Positions 1-10,186 of a stretch of 64,000 nt of DNA are shown here, one piece after another (the first letter of the stretch is position 1; each line of letters opens with the position of its first letter). The DNA lies in NCBI GenBank assembly GCA_001643675.2, contig LSRY02000071.1, positions 108,347 through 172,346 on the forward strand, in the 5' to 3' direction. Both the position numbers and the translations under genes were made by a program. The notes beneath the pieces are model-generated. The model was given only the letters and a program-made list of their open reading frames with translations, ran no database searches and had not been told where the DNA came from. This stretch comes from Monocercomonoides exilis (Eukaryota; Preaxostyla; Oxymonadida; Polymastigidae).

Positions 1-708
1 GAATTTATTTTATTTGAAAAAAAAGGATAAAACGGTATTTGTATTGAATTATCAGTTTCCGATATTTAATAATTAGATCGAAAGATAAAGATAATTTGTG
101 ATTCATTATCGGCAAAGGAGATTACGGAAAATGGATACTTTATCAACTTAATTCGATAATTTTGATAACTCTTTTGAATAAAAACTTTCCATTTCTTTGC
201 GTTTTGGCATCTAAGAAAAATAAACAAAGAAATAGCATCAAAATCAATCACTCAGCCAATGAAAACAATATCTAATCATTGTCAAAATCTTTTCTAATCT
301 CATTCATTTTTGGATACATTTTTTGTGACTATAAACGATTGTGATTATTAGCAAGGGTCAAAGAGAGTGCATCTACAGCCAAGCCTGTTACAGATGCGAT
401 TGTGAATATTATATATTTTTTTGATTTTAAACCAAAAAGCCATAACAATTTCATATTTCCATTCCTGATTTTTTTGAAACACTCAAATACATGCATTGTT
501 TCATCATTGTTAAAGTTTGTTTTTTTTCCTTTTCTTTTTCTTTTTAGCTTGATTGAATACTTTTAAAATATTACATAAGCAAATTATTTCGATTTTTTCA
601 ATCAAAATACTATTCTATTTCACTTTTTCTAATACAAAAGACAAAATCTCGCAACAGGCAAAAAATCTTGTACCAACAATGAAAAGTGCTCAAACAATAA
701 ACATAATC
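1..708. other. AT-rich non-coding block downstream of gene1
   Basis: I see no convincing gene here. The stretch is strongly AT-rich with many T and A homopolymers, like the other blocks that face the truncated 3' ends of the beta-helix genes (10.2-12.7, 21.8-26.8, 36.5-39.1 and 50.3-55.4 kb). A 61-codon open frame at 66-251 on the minus strand has no recognisable features and is probably chance. Confidence 0.5.
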
Positions 709-2442
709 TCAATGATGTTCACATTGTGAGTCCGATATTTCCAAAGATGATGAATTCTCTCCTGTTCCAATGACTGAAATCTTCTTTTCCCCAATATCAA
801 TTGTTGTTGCCTCGCTTTGATGATTCCCGTCCATCAGCGTGACTGACAGGCTCACTTGAATCACGCTCCGAATGACTGCAACACCAATTGTTCGGCATGC
901 ACTTGACTCATCCAGTCCACACAGATCTTCTTCACCGCCACCACTCACAGCCACAAACCGATTGAGAATCCCTCTCTTCAGCCAATCCCACTTTTCTGTG
1001 TGCTGAAATGTCCAACCCGTTGAACTCGAATAATCATGTCCATAGCACACCCTCTGGTCATCTGTATTTGTTGTATAGCATTCATAGAAAGGATTGTCTG
1101 AATTCAAAAAGACTTTGTAATAATCTAAGTATATCATATCGTGACCATATGAAACATTGGCCAAGCATTTGCATTCATGGAAGAAGAGGAAATAGCAATA
1201 AATTGTTTCATTTGGCGCTGTTTGTTTTGCTGGCTCCAAATGAAATCCGCCTCCCCTTGTCATTGCAGAACATGAAATGAACTGAATGCTCCTCATTTTG
1301 AATTGATTAGGAACTCCATAACAGTACATGCCTCCTCCCCAACTGTTCGTAAGTGAACATGAAGTGAAGCTGCAGTCAAATACACACGCACTTTCCCCTC
1401 CTCCATTTTCTGTTCCAATGCATCCTGATCCTGAAACATCAAAAGTATGAAGCAAAAGTCCTCCTCCACATTCTCTTCCATTGCAATTCTGGAATTCACA
1501 TCCGCTGATCCGAACACACAATTTAATAGTATGAATGAACATCCCACCACCACGATAACTTTGTGCAGTACAAGAATCAAAGGTGTTGTTCACAATCTCA
1601 ACAGATTTGATATTGTAACAATAAATACCGCCTCCTGCATAATAAGCATAGCAGTTGTTGAAAGAGCAATGAGAAACAGACACAGAGGCGTTTGATTGAC
1701 CATACATGCAGATAGCCCCACCACTCGATTCTCCATCCGTCCATGAATCGCTTTCTCCTGTTGTCTTCGACCCATCCCATTCGCACCAAGTGAATGAATT
1801 AGCTCCATTGAATGTTTCATTCTGTCTGTCTGGAGTCAGCTTATGATCTGCATTTCCTTCGCAAACAACATTCCTTGTCCGACAACACTCAACAAACGAG
1901 GTGTTCGAGACAGCTAGAGATGCAAAGGGGTTGTTCAGAGAAGGAACAATCCCGCCATCATACGCATCGCAGACTGATGAGAATGAGCAGCTGTTCATCA
2001 AACACGAGGTTTGGGTTGATATTGTGGTTGAAGGTGAGCATGCATCATTTGCTGTTGAGATGTTGAAAAAAGTGAGTTTGGAGAGGGATATTAGAGGAAT
2101 TGAAGGGGATGAGAGGAATGGGGCTGATGAGACACAAAAAGAAGAGAATCGTGATTCGCTCACCGAAATACTCCCTTCGATGCCTTCTCCATATCCATCT
2201 CCTTCTCTTCCTCTTCCTCTTCCTCTTTCTCCTCCTTCACTCGCTTTTTCTTTGCCTTCACCTCCACCCTTCTCCCCTCCATATCCCTTCCCTCCAAACA
2301 GCCTGCCCAAGTATATCTCTCCCTCTCTTCTCCACCCTTTCAATGTAATGTTTGTCAACGCCCCAATGCTCCCACTCACATCAAATGCCCCTCCCTCAAC
2401 ATCCTTCTCCATCCCCATAACAAACTTTTCATCCCCTTCCAT
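709..2442 (-). CDS. gene1: Pmp-like beta-helix repeat protein, 3'-truncated
   Basis: A 577-residue frame from the first ATG; the frame opens only three codons earlier. Residues 15-37 hold a stretch shared with gene5, around AFDVSGSIG. Residues 42-90 are a Gly/Glu/Lys/Arg-rich low-complexity linker. From about residue 95 comes the beta-helix region: GGAI, GGGI, GGGM, GGGL, GGGM and GGGF recur mostly every 28 residues, each paired with an FxxC motif (FNNC, FDSC, FQNC, FTSC, FISC). This resembles the GGA(I/L/V) plus FxxN repeats of Pmp proteins, which are surface adhesins in chlamydiae and candidate surface proteins in trichomonads. A type A segment (LKRGILNRFVAVSGG) follows at about residue 489. 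The frame ends abruptly after IGTGENSSSLE, inside the start of the second beta-helix domain. I see no signal peptide or membrane segment, so it is either a fragment or an exon of a larger gene. Function is inferred from repeat pattern only. Confidence 0.62.
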   Translation of the reverse strand: MEGDEKFVMGMEKDVEGGAFDVSGSIGALTNITLKGWRREGEIYLGRLFGGKGYGGEKGGGEGKEKASEGGERGRGRGREGDGYGEGIEGSISVSESRFSSFCVSSAPFLSSPSIPLISLSKLTFFNISTANDACSPSTTISTQTSCLMNSCSFSSVCDAYDGGIVPSLNNPFASLAVSNTSFVECCRTRNVVCEGNADHKLTPDRQNETFNGANSFTWCEWDGSKTTGESDSWTDGESSGGAICMYGQSNASVSVSHCSFNNCYAYYAGGGIYCYNIKSVEIVNNTFDSCTAQSYRGGGMFIHTIKLCVRISGCEFQNCNGRECGGGLLLHTFDVSGSGCIGTENGGGESACVFDCSFTSCSLTNSWGGGMYCYGVPNQFKMRSIQFISCSAMTRGGGFHLEPAKQTAPNETIYCYFLFFHECKCLANVSYGHDMIYLDYYKVFLNSDNPFYECYTTNTDDQRVCYGHDYSSSTGWTFQHTEKWDWLKRGILNRFVAVSGGGEEDLCGLDESSACRTIGVAVIRSVIQVSLSVTLMDGNHQSEATTIDIGEKKISVIGTGENSSSLEISDSQCEHH

Positions 2443-3280
2443 TTTTCTCACTCTTCTTCAAATATTTCAATAAAAATCATATAATCTATCTTCTCTTTCC
2501 GTTCCTCTTATTTCCCTCCTTTCATTCCTTTTCAATCTGTTTTCTTATAAATACCTTCTTCTTCTCAATTATTTCTCAAATTTCTCCTTCTGCCATTTCT
2601 TCAATTTCTCTTCTCTCTATCTTTTATCGTTTTCCTTCCCCCTTTTCAAAATACCTTTTCCATTTCGCAAATCCAACCTTTTCCATCCATTTCATATCTT
2701 TCCCTTTGCTCACTCATCTATGCCCATTCCGTTTCCCGCCTTCTGCCATCTTCCCGGGATTGCCTCAAAATCCATCTTTTCTCATATCTTGCGCTTTTAT
2801 CCAACGAAGATATTCTTCCAAAAAGATCCTAATTTCAATATATATATATATATTAGAAAATTTTGATAAAATGTTATTTCTTTTGTTTAAAAAAAATATG
2901 TATTCATGCCTTTAACAATCTCCATTCTTCATTGCTTCTGTTCTTCTTCTTTCTCCTTCTTCAGATTATTTCCTTTCTGTAAACGCACACATTTCCCAAA
3001 ACTCCGCCTTCTGTCACACAATTAACAGCTTTGTATCTCTTCTGCTCCTCCAAAAAAAAAAAAAACATTCCATTTCCATTCTCCTGTTCTGCTTCCATTC
3101 GAATTGCTCCTTCAACTTGTGCTTTCAAAAATAGGCGAGGACGACTCAGAAGAGGAAGAAGAAGGAGATGATGATGGCTAAGAAGGGCAAATCGAAGGAA
3201 AAAATGAAATTAATAAATTAAGGGGAGTGGATAATGGCGAAGATGGCGAAGAAGAATGATAGAAGAGAAAGAAGAGGAAT

Positions 3281-3282
3281 AA

Positions 3283-3358
<76 letters not shown>

Positions 3359-3366
3359 AAGAAGGC
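3281..3366. repeat. 9-bp minisatellite, unit AAGGCGAAG
   Basis: About nine and a half perfect tandem copies of a 9-base purine-rich unit. It reads as Glu-Gly-Glu on the plus strand and Phe-Phe-Ala on the minus strand. It sits in a longer purine-rich stretch (3,130-3,560). Confidence 0.9.
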
Positions 3367-3621
3367 TTGGAGGAAAATGAAGAAGAATATTAGGAAGAAG
3401 AAGAGGAAGATAAATATGATTATGACCAAGAAGAGAAAAATTATATAAAATTTTAATTGTTGAGGAGATGCATTTGAAAATAATGACGAAGAAGAATTCG
3501 ATGAAGGAAATGAAGACGATGAAGAGAATGAAGATGAAGAAGAGATAAAAAAGTTGAAGATGAAGGTGTAGAAGAGGCTTTTAAGATCTTTTATTTCGGA
3601 TATTTTCTGTCGAAGATAGCT

Positions 3622-3840
3622 TCAAAAAAAAACCTCGTTCTCTGATTCAATGGATAACCCTTCGATGACATAAGGCTGAAGACAAAGGTTAAATGATTCA
3701 AAGTCCATTTTGCCTATCATTTTCCTCAGCTGCCTGTATAACGCCAAACTTTCTGTTTTTCTCGTATTTTCGCCTCTCAAGCCAAGCAATGAAAAGCAGT
3801 TCCATCGCTCCCCCGGTCCATAAAAGCAATGTCTTGCCAT
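3622..3840 (-). other. Conserved upstream ORF relic (KMDFESF segment)
   Basis: A 72-codon open frame whose peptide includes MIGKMDFESF and ENEVFF. Related peptides occur at 19,047-19,496 (plus strand, 149 codons) and 57,753-58,136 (minus strand), and a degraded copy at about 33.1-33.4 kb. Conservation at amino-acid level across diverged copies suggests it was once coding. I do not recognise the family. It always lies in the divergent region between two beta-helix genes. Confidence 0.4.
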
Positions 3841-4383
3841 TCACATCCCAAGAAAGTCGCCTTGTTCTGCTGCAGCTGCCTCCAAAGTTGTGTTTCAGTC
3901 ATCTGCTCCAATCTCTTCAACAAATTCTTCAATATTTCCTCTTCTTCTTCAAATAGGTTCCCTTTTCATTGAATTTGGCTGTTCTTCCTTTTTGCCTTGG
4001 ATATCTTCCAACCCCGTTCATTTCTGCTCCATCAATATTCATTTTTCATCGTATTTCCATATGCCACATGTTGAGTCCAAAATGAGTAACATAAACATTT
4101 ATGATAAAATATATTCAGGCTTTAATATATTTGTAAGATAATATTTGGCTCACTTCCTCGCTGTTCTGCTCTGCAAAGAATAGATTGTCCATTTTAAATA
4201 AATCGTCTGAATCACGACTTTGGAGAGGATACGGACGGAAATATCTTCACAACATATAGAACAATATAAAATGCATACATTGAAAATTCTTCATTTCCAT
4301 CGAAAATATTGTTGCTCCACAGCATTCCATCAATCAAAATGAACAATTTCATCTTCCATCAAACAAATATTCTTTTGCAATAC

Positions 4384-4566
4384 TCAACCCATTCGCTGGA
4401 AATATTTCACTTGGTCAATCTGCCTTTGTTTTAGCTTCGGAGTCTCACTCCGTTGGCAGTTTCTGAGCGTTTGACATTTCTTGATCATTTTCCATAACGA
4501 ATTAGAGCCACAAAAGAAAAAGAGCACAACTCGATGTGTCGTGGATGAACGGGCATATGAAGACAA
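4384..4566 (-). other. Conserved upstream ORF relic (RSETPKLKQRQIDQ segment)
   Basis: A 60-codon frame starting MSSYARSS and ending QVKYFQRMG before a stop. A second copy is at 18,345-18,527 (plus) and a third near 58,833-59,010 (minus). The C-terminal 25 codons are almost unchanged between the copies while the first half varies. It may be the last exon of an unknown gene or a conserved non-coding element. I recognise no domain. Confidence 0.4.
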
Positions 4567-5084
4567 CGCGATTGTAAAAGAATGGATTTATGGTGTGGGG
4601 TGATGGAGTTGAGTTTTTTGAGGGAACAGGGTTTTGGAGGGGGAAGAAACGATAAAAAGATATTTTTGGAGGGAGAAAGAGGTGTTTTTGGGAGGTTTAA
4701 GAGGCATAATGGATGTTTGGGAGATGGATTGGGATGAGGTTGTGTGGGGTTGTTTTTGAGATTTTTGTGAGTTGGAAGGCGTGGAGGTCGTGTTTATTGT
4801 TGGAGAAATGGAATTTGTTGTTGAGGAGGTGGGGCGAGGGGGAAGATAAGAAGAGCGGAAGATGGGTAGAGTGAATGGAATATTTATTGGAGGAGAGGAT
4901 GAGGGATGGATAGATATGTGGAGGAGGTGTTTTTTTTTTTCAAATGCAGAGAGAGAGGGGGTTCATATGGGGCAGGGCAAGAGGGAGAGTATTTGCGAAC
5001 TGATGTTTGATAAGAAAGAGAAGTGGGGTTGAAGAAAAAAAAGTGAAGAAAAATTTTCTTCATATTTTTATATAATTTATTTTG

Positions 5085-5280
5085 TGAACCGTTTGGCCGC
5101 GCCTCTCATTTGCAGGACAAGTGTTGGAGGCGGATGCGGAGGAAGACGGGAAGAAGGAACATCAGCGCTGGCACTTTGCATTGGAGGTGTGGAGACAGAG
5201 GAAGATGAGGAGCTGACTATGGGAGGTGTTTTGCAATGGAAAGAGACAGAAAAAGGATGGAGGTATTTATTTTTTGATTA
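5085..5280 (+). other. Conserved short upstream segment, possible exon after a 3' splice site
   Basis: An unusually GC-rich stretch begins CCGTTTGGCCGCGCC and runs into CTCATTTGCAG, which looks like a 3' splice site after an AT-rich tract. It is repeated at 17,624-17,821 (minus) and, diverged, at 59,516-59,700 (plus). The downstream frame contains KKEHQRWHFALEVW in all copies and so may be coding. The product is unknown, and the alternative frame also stays open. Confidence 0.35.
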
Positions 5281-6008
5281 GAGAAGGATGATGGGAAAAG
5301 GTGTTACAAGGAGTGAAAAAGAAAGGAATTTTGCAATTGTTTATGGAAGAGATGGAGGATATGTGGTGGAGGGGCGTTGTTGTTGTTTTGGAGGAAACGG
5401 AGAGAAGAAGAAGGCGATACAGCGGAAAGGGATGGGAAGGGGTTATTCAGATAGAATGCTCATGTCTTTTCATTTTTTTATAGAATGGAGTTTGTGGAGG
5501 TTATTTGAGAGAAGCAGAACAAGAAGTTGGACTTTGACTAATATTTTTTGAGGAATTGGAGGTGAAGCGAAGACGAGACAGATGGAATCTATAGGCAGAA
5601 AGGAACGATATTTGGAGGAGGAGAAGAAAGTTTGAGAAGAATGATCATTATAAGGGTGCGTATTTATATTTTTTTAATTTTAATTTTTTATATATTTTTT
5701 ATTTATGAAATTAGGTTTTTTCACAGGACTGCTCAATGGCAATGAATGAACAAGGAATATGTCAAGAGGGGATATTGGATGCATTAAAAGAAATCAGGAC
5801 ATAATAATTGGAGGGGAGTAATGAGAAATGAGCCGGATGAAATATCAAGGAAACGAGAAGAAGATATTTTTATTTGAAGGTTTTGGAAGGCATTTACGAT
5901 GAAACTTGTTTAAAGCGAAAAATGAGATCAAGGAATTGATGATATGGCAGAAGAAGAAATTTGAGAAAAAGTCGAGAAGAAGAAGTGGAAGATGGTGAAA
6001 AGAAAATG

Positions 6009-6116
6009 GTACGGGGCTTTTCATATTAATTAATTGAAATTTTTATTACAATTTTATATTTTTGTATTTTTTATAAATTTTGTTTTATTAAATATATATT
6101 TTTTTAATGATAGCAG
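6009..6116 (+). other. Putative spliceosomal intron upstream of gene2 (left copy)
   Basis: A 108-base, almost purely A/T tract begins GTACGGGG after AAAATG and ends TGATAGCAG. Equivalent tracts occur at 16,789-16,896 (minus), 20,038-20,105 (plus), 57,258-57,325 (minus) and 60,358-60,461 (plus). The ends are conserved while length and interior vary. That pattern and the flanking purine-rich sequence support GT-AG splicing, but this is untested. Confidence 0.45.
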
Positions 6117-6175
6117 GGGTTTTTTGCGTGAATATTCAAAATGAATGGATGCGAATGGAACAAGGTTAGGAGCAA
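6112..6175 (+). repeat. Dispersed 60-nt upstream motif
   Basis: The core GTGAATATTCAAAATG, then AATGGATGCGAATGGAA, follows the 3' end of an AT-rich intron-like tract. Related copies lie ahead of nearly every beta-helix gene: 8,261-8,320, 20,106-20,163, 33,931-33,986, 45,898-45,958, 47,961-48,020, 60,059-60,113 and 60,462-60,512 on the plus strand, with mirror copies on the minus strand. It could be a short leader exon or a regulatory element. Confidence 0.5.
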
Positions 6176-6329
6176 AAGATGGAAACAAAAGGAAAAGGAA
6201 TACCGGGAAAGCAGACGATGAAGAAGGGGCGGAAGAGATTGGAAAAAGGAATCTGAGCTTATTTAGATATTTTGCTTCGTGGCGCCAAGAGGCATGAGGA
6301 AGAGAAGGAGGCAAAAAATGAAGAATTTC

Positions 6330-8003
6330 AGTGAATGAATCGCATTTCTCATCTTCAACGGCATTTCTCTCGTCACGTTCCATTCCTCTTGTATCCCTTT
6401 CCAAGCTCACTTTTTCAATATTTCAACAGCAACATCGGAATGTTCATCTCAAACAACTACGTCAACCAAAACCTCATGTTTTATGAGCAGCTGCTCATTC
6501 TCATCAGTCTGCGATGTGTATGATGGCGGAATTGTTCGCTCCCTCAACAATCCCTTGGCCCCTCTGACTGCCTCAAACACTTCATTTATTGGGTGTTGTC
6601 GGACAAAAAACGTTGTATGTGAAGGAAATGCAGATAATAAGAAACAGCCAGAGAGACAAAGCATTACAGAAAATATAGCGAATACATTCACTTGGTGCGA
6701 GTGGAATGGATCAAAGGCTACAGGAAATGTTCAAGACGGTTCTGATAGCGGTTCGAATGGCGGTGCGATTTATATGCATAATCTTAAGTCTGGAGAAATG
6801 TTCGTTACGCATTGTGCATTCAATGACTGTTACGCAAGTTGGGATGGAGGAGCCATCATGGCACATACAATCAAATCGGTGGACATCAGAAACAACTTTT
6901 ATAATTCTTGTATTGCTCAAAATCAATTTGGCGGAGGAATGTGCGTTCATGCGATTTCAACATGTGTTCGGATCAGCGGATGCGAATTCCAGACTTGCAA
7001 AGCAAGCAGTGGCGGGGGAGGACTTTATCTTAATGATTTTCAGGTTTCAGGAGCAGGATGCATCCCAACAGAAAATGGAGAAGGGGAGAGTGCGTGTGTG
7101 TTTGACTGCTGTTTCACTTCATGCTCAGTCACAAATTCATATGGCGGAGGCATGTATTGTCGAAGTGTGCCCGCAACAGAATTCAAAATGAGAAATATCA
7201 AATTCATATCGTGCACAGCGTTTTCGCATGGCGGGGGATTGGATTTGTTTCCAGACAAGACTTCAGCGCCTGTCAATGATTATTATTGTTTCTTCCTTTT
7301 CTTTCACGGATGTAGATGTTCAAGAGATCAGCCTCATGGCCATGATGTATATTATGAAGATCGATATAGCCTGTATTTATCCTCGAATAGTCCGTTCTAT
7401 GAATGTTACACAACAAATACAGATGATCAGAGAGTATGCTACGGATATGATTATACGGATTCTAAGGGTTGGACATATCAGCACAAGGAAAAGAAGGATT
7501 GGCTGAAGGATAAGACGATTTATGTTTCTGTGAGTGGGAATGATACATCTCCATTTTGCGGGGCAAATGGATCAAATCCGTGTCTGACAGTGAAGAAGGC
7601 GTTTGAGATGTGTGAAATACAGATAAGCTTGTCAGTCACGCTGATGGAAGGGGATCACACAAGCGAAGCAACAACGATTGATATTGGAGAAAAGAAGATT
7701 TCAGTTATTGGAATGGGCAAAGAGAAGAGCGTGATTGGAACAGGAGCTGTTTTGCTTTTATTCTCTGCTCTGCAGTATTTTTATTCTCTTCCTTTTATTT
7801 TTTCATCTCCTTCAGACACATTTTCACCTTCTTCTTCTTCTTCATTAATATCTTCAATTTCTGTTTTAGTATCTTCAATTATATTGTCTCCATCGTCTAT
7901 TTTTAATATTTTGGCTGTTGGAATTATTCGGCTGGAAGCCATGATGAGGAAAGGAAATGAACAAAATTTGGAAGCAGAAGAGGATCGATTTCATTGGTCG
8001 TGA
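6330..8003 (+). pseudogene. gene2, left copy: Pmp-like beta-helix protein, frame-broken
   Basis: Same gene as 14,997-16,574 (minus). The downstream frame (6,483-8,003, 506 codons) carries the beta-helix repeats GGAI, GGAI, GGGM, GGGG, GGGM and GGGL, then a type B segment (DKTIYVSVSGND). The N-terminal portion, which should read FLSSRSIPLVSLSKL, lies in another frame because the T run at 6,411-6,415 is one base shorter than in the right copy. A further one-base difference at 7,798 changes only the unrelated tail after SVIGTGA. An in-frame TGA just upstream and the lack of an ATG suggest a fragment or internal exon. Either a pseudogene or a homopolymer sequencing error. Confidence 0.6.
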
Positions 8004-8519
8004 GATGGAAAGCGGAGATGGAGAAGAAGGGTTTTGAGATTGAAATTGGAGGGATGAGGGAATACTGGTTGGAGGAGGAGAAGAAACAACGAGGAAGAAA
8101 AAGTGTGTGAAGAAAACTCAAAATAAAAAGGTTAGCTGTATAATTTGTTTTATTTTTCTTGTACAATATTAATTCTTTGATGTTTCTGTTATATTTTTTT
8201 CATATTTTTCTTTGAACGATTTTAAATCATTTATTTTTTTATAATTATTTTATTTCAATAAGAATTTTTTGCATGAATATTCAAAAGCGAAGAATGCGAA
8301 TGGAATATAGAAAGAAGGCAGCAGATTATAGTAGCCGAAAAAGAGAATTTGTTGAAGATAGATAATGAAGAATGTTTGAATGTAGTTTCCATTCAGAAGC
8401 ATTGAAGAAAAAAGATGATTTTCTGCTTTTAATAGGAACCAATCGTCTCCAGCAGAAGAGGCGGGGAAAGAATCTGACTTTAGAAAATTATTTGCGGAAG
8501 GCGCCAAGAGGCAAAAAAG
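8004..8519 (+). other. Region between gene2 and gene3 (left copy)
   Basis: There is no separate gene. It starts with the tail fused onto truncated gene2, which matches upstream sequence of other family members (GRKEQYF-type segment). It then has an AT-rich tract from about 8,136 (GTTAGC) to 8,262 (CAATAAG), the dispersed 60-nt motif at 8,261-8,320, and the leader of gene3. So gene2's 3' end is joined directly to the 5' region of gene3, both on the plus strand. The equivalent at 14,384-14,996 is its mirror. Confidence 0.45.
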
Positions 8520-10186
8520 GTGTATGGTCAAAAAATCAAAAGAGAAGGAAGCGTTTCAATAAGAAAATCTCTCATCTCATCTTCTTCCTCATTCCTCTCA
8601 TCGCCTTCCATCCCTTTTGTATCCCTCTCTCATTTGATATTTTTCAACATCTCAACAGCAAATGAGGCATGCTCACCTTCAACCACTGCGTCAGCCCAAA
8701 CCTCATGTTTTCTGAACAGTTGCTCTTTTTCATCAGTTTGTGATACATATGATGGCGGAATTGTCCCCTCTCTGAACAACCCCTTAGCCTCTTTGACAGC
8801 CTCAAACACCTCATTCATTGGGTGTTGTCGGACAAGAAATGTTGTATGCGAAGGAACTGCAGAGGTACCATTGAAACCAGACAGACAGAATGAAACATTC
8901 AATGGAGCGAATACATTTGTTTGGTGCGAATGGAGTAGATCGAGGACAACAGGAACAAGCGATTCTGTTTCAGATGGAATATCGAGTGGTGGGGCTATCT
9001 GCATGTACAGCCAGACGTCAGCATCGGTGTCCGTTTCCCACTGCACTTTCAACAACTGCTATGCGTATTATGATGGAGGAGCAATCATGTGCTATAACAT
9101 CAAATCTGTTGGGGTAGTTAACAATACATTCAACTCATGCTCCACGCAAGCCTGGGCCGGAGGTGGAATGTACGCTTATGTAATTTCTTCATGTATTTGT
9201 ATCGGTGAGTGTGACTTCCAGAATTGTAGAGCAAATTATTACGGAGGAGGATTATGCCTTGATAATTTTCAGGTTACAGAAACAGGATGCATTCCAACAG
9301 AAAATGGAGGAGGGGAAAGTGCGTGTGTATTTGACTGCAGCTTCACTTCATGCTCATTGACAAACAATGGGGGTGGAGGCATGTATTGTGTAAATATCCC
9401 TTCAACTCAGTTCAAAATGAGGAGCATTCAGTTTATTTCATGTTCAGCAATGGGATATGGAGGAGGTTTGGAATTATATCCAAATCGAGCAGCAGCACCA
9501 AATGATAAAAATTATTGTTATTTTTGTTCTTCCATGAATGCAAGTGCAGAACAACTTCTACTCCGTATGGGCATGATGTTGAATATGTTGATACTTACAA
9601 TGTCTATTTGAACTCAGGAAATCCGTTCTTTGAATGCTATACAACGAACGCAGATGAGAAGAGAATGTGCTATGCATACAACTACTCGAATGCAGGTGCT
9701 TGGACATTTGATCAAACATCAAAAAAGGATTGGCTGAAGGATAAGACGATTTATGTTTCTGTGAGTGGGAATGATACATCTCCATTTTGCGGGGCAAATG
9801 GATCAAATCCGTGTCTGACAGTGAAGAAGGCGTTTGAGATGTGTGAAATACAGATAAGCTTGTCAGTCACGCTGATGGAAGGGGATCACACAAGCGAAGC
9901 AACAACGATTGATATTGGGGCAAAGAAGATTTCAGTCATTGGGAAGGGAAGGGAAGCAAGTTCGATTGGAACAGGAACACTTTCAGCAGCAGAAGCGCTG
10001 TTCAGTATGACGAGTGGCCATTTGGGAATGAGCCATTTGAAGGTTGATTGCAACTCAACAGCAGATTTTTCTTCACCAAGCGTGGTAGTGGCATCTGATG
10101 GAGCAGGCAGAACACTTTCCCTGAAAGAATGTTTCAGGAAGAGAGTTATTTGTATGCAGAAAACGATAGCCGAAGGATGCAAATAG
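8520..10186 (+). pseudogene. gene3, left copy: Pmp-like beta-helix protein with one frameshift
   Basis: Mirror copy of the intact frame at 12,716-14,383. Two overlapping frames (8,520-9,611 and 9,515-10,186) together cover the whole protein. The break is at 9,521-9,525, where a run of five T replaces six in the other arm. Everything else matches, including the linker EVPLKPDRQ, the SQTSASVSVS segment and the type B cassette. Because the arms are otherwise identical, this is either very recent inactivation or a homopolymer base-calling error. Confidence 0.65.

Larger units (their letters stand above)
2452..6325. other. Divergent region between gene1 (-) and gene2 (+)
   Basis: No complete gene is evident. 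The gene1 side (2.45-3.1 kb) is C/T-rich on the plus strand, and the gene2 side (4.6-5.6 kb) is G/A-rich, so both flanks are purine-rich on their own sense strand. The middle (3.1-5.0 kb) contains short peptide-coding stretches also found at 17.9-19.6 and 57.7-59.2 kb in the matching orientation. From about 5,020 on, the sequence is part of the near-identical arm of palindrome 1. Short open frames here look like conserved upstream exons or relics rather than free-standing genes. Confidence 0.5.

Noticed and set aside
3178-3429. Phe/Ala-rich 83-codon frame on the minus strand
   Set aside because: It is the translation of the AAGGCGAAG minisatellite and neighbouring purine-rich simple sequence.
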